Source: Clitoria ternatea
Taxonomy: Eukaryota > Streptophyta > Magnoliopsida > Fabales > Fabaceae
Direction of reading: 5' to 3'
Assembly (NCBI GenBank): GCA_037962975.1
Contig: CM075670.1
Span: forward strand, 234,254,242 to 234,318,241
Length of the DNA: 64,000 nucleotides
Part shown: positions 59,480-64,000 of the stretch, piece after piece
Layout of the letters: every line of letters begins with the position of its first letter
Position numbering within the stretch: position 1 is the first letter of the stretch
Made by a program: the position numbers and the translations under genes
The notes under the pieces: model-generated
What the model was told of the DNA's origin: nothing
Seen by the model: only the letters and a program-made list of their open reading frames with translations
The model's database searches: none

Positions 59480-61422
59480 TGATAAGTCTTGAAAAGACTT
59501 AATTATTCCACTAGTTATTTAACATAATTTACTAACTATTGATTAGTTTTATTATTATTATTTAATAATTTGATAAGAATTCATGTTGTAGTTAATTATT
59601 TCAAAAGTATGTTATCTATGTAAGAAACCGATTGAAACTTATAATTAAATAAGGAATTTTGAAGTATTACAAATTTACTAAGCAGCCGGTGTATAAATGC
59701 TAGGCAAGTAGCTATTTATTGGTGCAGGAACAGGGCGGACTCGAGATAAGAAGAAAATTATGAGTAAAAATCTTACAGAGCCGAGTGAGACGTCTTCAAT
59801 TCCGACCGAGTGAGACCTCAAAGACACTGACTCCAAAAGAGAATAAGGGCTCAGAATACTGCATGTAAAACCCGAGTGTTAACTACAGAATACCGATTTG
59901 ATAATTAATCCGCCCAAGCGGGAATTAAATCCGCTCAAGCGAGGGTCCAAGACTCCGTCTAAGTATTCCGCCCAAAGCAAGTACTCCGCCTCAAGCTTAC
60001 TTAAGAAGACAACGCCCAAGACACCGGTTATAAAAGAGAAGAAGAACGGAATACTATATAAGAAACCGATGTGCTTAATCATTATTTAATCCGTCCTAGT
60101 AAAATCCGGACTCACTCAAGCATAACTTTAAGAGTTCGTCCTCGCCCAAGTTTTGCCACAACGCCCAAGAGAGAAAGAAACACTGCAGTGTTAATCCGGA
60201 TTCAACCAAGCAAAGCTTAGTCCGCCCAAGCGAATACTCAGCAGCTGAAGCATCAAGGCAGTAATTTAAACACCGTTCCTTCCCTCCAACAACACATTTG
60301 GTGCAGTACTGTTCCACTCCCATTGCCTTCTTCTCTATTACTGAAACCTCAAGATAACTTGAGAAGTGAACTGTCAATTAGCTGGAGAAGAGCTGTACAT
60401 TAGCTAAGATTGAGCTGGATCCTGTTAAGAGCTGAGCTGTAATTAGTTAGTTATTTTGTAAACTATGTAATTAGTTTTAGTCGTTAACTTAAGTTCTCTA
60501 AGTTATTAGTTAAGTTAGTTAGTGTTAGTTAGATGCATATATATATTCATGTACATACTCTGTAAAAAGAGAGACAGAGAATACATAGAACACAATCTTT
60601 TTCATTCTAAACTTCGAACATCTTACTACTTCATTTTCTCTCTAATTCCTCTCCTCCATGACGTTCCACAATCCTTCGATGGAACCGAAGTCTATGGAGT
60701 TCTAAATCCCTAAGGTTGGGATTGTGAAGGTGAACAATGGAATCTTGAAGCTGTGAGTAAGTAGATCGGCTTCGAAGATCTTGAGGCGAACAAGCTGAGG
60801 AGTAGAGCAGAATTGCTGGATTGACAAATCCAGAACGGATGAAGAACTTCACCAGTGAGGAATCATGGCTGAAGCTTAGGTAACTTCCAGCTTTCTAACT
60901 AGTTCAGGCCTAATCAATTTAGGTGAATAGTTAGAGTTCAACCTCCAATTTTGCATTAGATTCTTAGGTTAATCGTGCACTTAAGGAATTAAGGTTCGTT
61001 GCTTAAGAATTAGTGTTTTTCACCTAAGGAATTAGGGATTAACCACAAGCGGATTGTCCTCTAGATTGTGAAGTTTGATTATACTGAATTGCATGTTTCT
61101 TGAGGAAATTATGAGTTGAAGCAATCCTGACCTGTTTTCTTTTAATCACTTTCCACTTTTCATCTTAAACTCTGTTTCTCAAAGTATAAAAACAACTATA
61201 AAACACTAAAACCATAAAAAAAACCGAATGATCTTCATGTATTTTCTGTTGGTTCAGCTTGTACTAGTCCTGGATTGAGGTATTTACCACAATCCCTGTG
61301 AGACGATCAAATATACTACAATTTTAACGACTGGTGCGCTTGCCATAAGTGTGAATCCGAGAGTCATATTTCATGTTACTAAGATTTTACCATCAATTTA
61401 ATGACTCGGGATTTCAGCATCA
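59480..61422 (+). repeat. Athila 5' LTR (1,943 bp)
   Basis: It starts TGATAAGTCTTG and ends TTCAGCATCA six bases before the primer site. It holds CCGAGTGAG motifs (59776-59815) and a set of CGCCCAAGCG/CGCTCAAGCG motifs (59910-60235). A TATA-like TATATAAG lies near 60055. Open frames inside it show no protein signature. Confidence 0.82.
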
Positions 61423-61428
61423 AGTTAA

Positions 61429-61446
61429 TGGCGCCGTTGCCGGGGA
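61429..61446 (+). other. Athila primer-binding site (tRNA-Asp type)
   Basis: TGGCGCCGTTGCCGGGGA is the standard Athila primer site, from established knowledge complementary to tRNA-Asp. Confidence 0.93.
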
Positions 61447-61596
61447 TTGTTGAGTAATATCAACAATCCTTGGACCGGTACTAGACTGAACCATTTGCTT
61501 TTGTTTCTGTGTGCAGTCAATACATATTTTTCTTAGTAGTTATTGTTTCAAGTAGTCGTAGCTGTTAGTTGTTTTTGTTGTGTTAATAATTGTTGT

Positions 61597-64000
61597 ATGC
61601 AGTCAAGGAGCAGAGGAGAACCTTTCTTCTTTAATCCTGACATCGATTTGTTAGAACGTAGGTTAAGAAAAGAGAAAAAGCAAAAAGAAGAAAAAGAAAT
61701 GGAATAAAGGAGAGTTACACTAGGTGACTACTCCAGGCCGACTAAAGAAGGATCGCAAGCTAGCATCCTTAGGCCACCGATTGCAGCTAACAATTTTGAA
61801 TTAAAACCAGCCTTACTGCAATTGGTAAGAAATGAACAATTCGGAGGAAGTGAGGTTGAGGACCCAAATTTACATTTAGCAACTTTCCTCCAAATTTGTG
61901 ATACAGTAAAAATAAATGGAGTCCCTGAGGAGGTAATCCGACTAAGGTTGTTTCCATTTTCTCTGAGGGACCGAGCAAAAGCCTGGTTGCAGAGTCAACC
62001 AAGAGGCAGTATTTCTACCTGGGAGGATTTGCAAAGGAAATTTTTGATTAAATACTTTCCTCCTTCTAAATATGCAAAGCTGCGTAATGAAATCACATGT
62101 TTCCAGCAAAGGGAAGGTGAGTCCTTGATGGAAGCATGGGATAGGTATAAAGAAAGTTTGAGGAGATGTCCTCATCATCAGATTTCCGATGTAAAGCAGG
62201 TGATTATTTTCTATAATGGTGTTAGGCCAGCTACCAGAGTCTTGATAGATGCCTCGGATAGAGGCTCATTAACAACTAAAACGGTAGAAGAAGCTATAGA
62301 GCTGATTGATGTGATGGCTTCTAACGAATGCCTGATTAGTGAGAGAAACCAAGTCCCTAGGAGAGGAATATTAGAATTAGAAGCACAAGATGCTTATTTG
62401 GCTCAGAGTAAATTGATGACTCAGGCTTTGGAAAAATTAAGCATTCAGATTTCAGAACTCCAAAAGCCGAGCCAAGTTTCTATGATCAGTTGTGATTTTT
62501 GTGGTGGAGACCATGAAAATGGAATGTGTGATCCAGTTGTGCCTTCCGAGCAAGTGAATTATATGGGGCAGCAACAGTATCAAAGGAATTATCCTTCTAA
62601 TTCCTTCAATCCTAATTACAGGAGCCACCCCAATTTTTCCTGGCAGAAAGGTCCACATCTGAATCAGAATATACCACCAAGTCAACCCACCAATAAACCA
62701 CAACAATCCTCTCACTCTCTCGTAAAAGAAAAATCCGAACTCGAGAATGTACTTTCTCAGTTTATCTAGGCCACTCAGGCCAGTTTTAAGAATCAGGAAG
62801 CATCCATAAGGAATTTAGAAAATCAAGTAGGACAACTTTCTAAACAATTAGCTGAGAGGCAAGCAGGCAATTTCCCTGGAGATACCGAGGTAAATCCAAG
62901 GGAACATTGCAAGGCCATAATTACTAGGAGTGGAAAAATTATTTCTCCATCTCCGAGTCAAGAAATAGGTTCAGAAAAAGGAAAAGAAAGAATACAGGAA
63001 ACCGAGCAGGATAATAAAAATGAAATAGAAAATAAGAATGAATCAGAAAAAGAAAAAGAAAATAAAGTTCATCAAAAGAAAAAGAAAAAGGTTGATTTGA
63101 TCCTGGAGGAAGCTTCTAAGCTGACTCCTGAAAAACTAAGGAATGCTCCATTTCCGCACAGGTTTAAAAAGCAAATAGAAGAGCAGAAGTTTGCTAGGTT
63201 CTTAGAGGTCTTTAAGAAACTTCACATTAATATCCCTTTTGCTGAGGCATTGCAGGAGATAGCATCTTATGCAAAATTTTTAAAAGAACTATTGTCTAAG
63301 AAGAGGAAGCTTAGGGGGGATGAAATGATTACTCTCACTCAAGAGTGTAGCGCAATCATTCAAAAGAAACTTCCCCAGAAGCTGGAAGATCCTGGATCTT
63401 TTACAATACCTTGTGCAATAGGGGATGTTCATGTAGGAAGTGCTCTCTGTGATCTAGGAGCCAGTATAAACCTGATGCCTCTATCTTTAATGAAAAAACT
63501 GGGAATTAATGACTTGCAACCGACTCGCATGTCCTTGCAGTTGGCTGACAGGTCCATTAAATATCCCCAAGGCATGCTGGAAGATTTGTTAGTGAAAGTT
63601 GATAAATTTATCTTCCCAGCAGATTTCATAGTGCTAGACATGGAAGTTGACCGAGAGATCCCTTTGATCTTAGGTAGACCCTTCCTAGCTACTGGTAGAG
63701 CATTAATTGATGTGGAAAAGGGTGAACTCATGCTGAGAGTTCAGGAGGAACAAGTAATTTTTAACGTCTTCAATTCCATGAAACATCCGACTGAACGGAT
63801 GGATTGCCTAATGATTGAAGAGGTTGGAAATTACCAGACCCCCTTACTGCTAAAAACTAAGGAAGAGGCTTTACAAACGTTTTTAGAGGATGACTTTGAT
63901 TCCGAGACCGAATCAATTGACTCTCACTTGGAAATACTGGACCTACTGGAAGTTTTAGAAGTAGGTGATTTAGAAGAGAAAAATGAATTGGAAACTACTG
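61597..64000 (+). pseudogene. Athila gag-protease, two stops, runs off the window
   Basis: One frame from ATG 61597 to the window end, with stops at 61705 (codon 37) and 62767. The gag core spans about 61822-62330 (NEQFGGSEVEDPNLHL, FPPSKYAKLRNEI, YKESLRRCPHHQ). A reduced Cys/His motif (CDFCGGDHENGMC) lies at about 62491-62530. A Lys/Glu-rich linker (62980-63100) has a basic KKKKK stretch. Protease has CDLGASINLMP (Asp-Leu-Gly-Ala at 63451-63462) and ILGRPFLATGRALIDV (about 63670-63720). The 410 codons after 62770 are open and unfinished at the edge. No frameshift is seen, so only two point changes stand between this and an open gag-protease; whether pol is intact is unknown. Confidence 0.9.

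Larger units (their letters stand above)
59480..64000 (+). mobile_element. Athila-type Ty3/gypsy retrotransposon, 5' part
   Basis: LTR, primer site, gag and protease are present; reverse transcriptase and beyond lie outside the window. The Athila assignment rests on the tRNA-Asp-type primer site, and on the gag blocks EDPNLHLATFLQICDTVK and RLRLFPFSLRDRAKAWL. It is inserted in the reverse transcriptase of A4, with TTCAA (59475-59479) as the probable left target duplication. Confidence 0.9.

Noticed and set aside
59898..60377. Frames in the Athila LTR
   Set aside because: Repeat-derived, on both strands, no protein family signal.
1..64000. tRNA, rRNA or other structural RNA genes
   Set aside because: None was recognised by eye; tRNA-like matches found were only short primer-binding sites. 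A covariance-model scan would be the decisive test.

Overview
This is nuclear DNA of a flowering plant, most likely a legume. The reasons are an Ogre-type Ty3/gypsy element, which are large and common in legumes, plant-specific retroelement lineages (Tekay, Tat/Ogre, Athila), spliceosomal introns, and two plant host genes: a COPT5-like copper transporter and GCR1, a seven-transmembrane receptor-like protein. The species call is inference. No bacterial or organellar signal was seen.

Positions 1-42966 are one stack of LTR retrotransposons inserted into each other. The outermost visible layer is a plus-strand Tekay-type LTR fragment (A0, 41334-42966). Directly against it ends a minus-strand Tekay element (A2, 35439-41333). 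A2's integrase region is broken by a plus-strand Tekay element (A1, 1-35438). A1's 3' LTR is broken at 5511/35228 by a 29.7 kb Ogre element (5512-35227, target duplication GTTAT). The Ogre pol gene is broken at 17871/29365 by a younger minus-strand Tekay element of another family (B, 17872-29364, target duplication CATGA). The left ends of A0, A2 and A1 lie outside the window.

Positions 42967-54150 are gene space. COPT5-like (+) and GCR1 (-) converge. GCR1 can be assembled completely: nine exons, 318 codons, every junction in phase, one intron with a GC donor. Its introns carry a Stowaway-like MITE, a solo LTR and a possible hAT-like remnant. Upstream lie a ~305 bp imperfect duplication and a truncated receptor-kinase fragment.

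Positions 54151-64000 are a second stack: an unrelated LTR fragment (54151-54917), a minus-strand Tekay element of family A (A4, 54918-59479), and inside its reverse transcriptase the 5' LTR, primer site, gag and protease of an Athila element (59480 to the window end).

The elements differ in decay. A1, A2, A4 and the Ogre carry many stops. B has near-identical LTRs and a 1,092-codon pol frame, but its integrase has lost two key residues and its 5' LTR lacks the end next to the primer site. Athila gag-protease has only two stops in 2.4 kb. I found no previously undescribed system. The most useful leads are the nest chronology, the frame-preserving Ogre intron, the inactivated but full-length B pol, the altered Met motif in COPT5, and LTR motif clusters shared between unrelated lineages.
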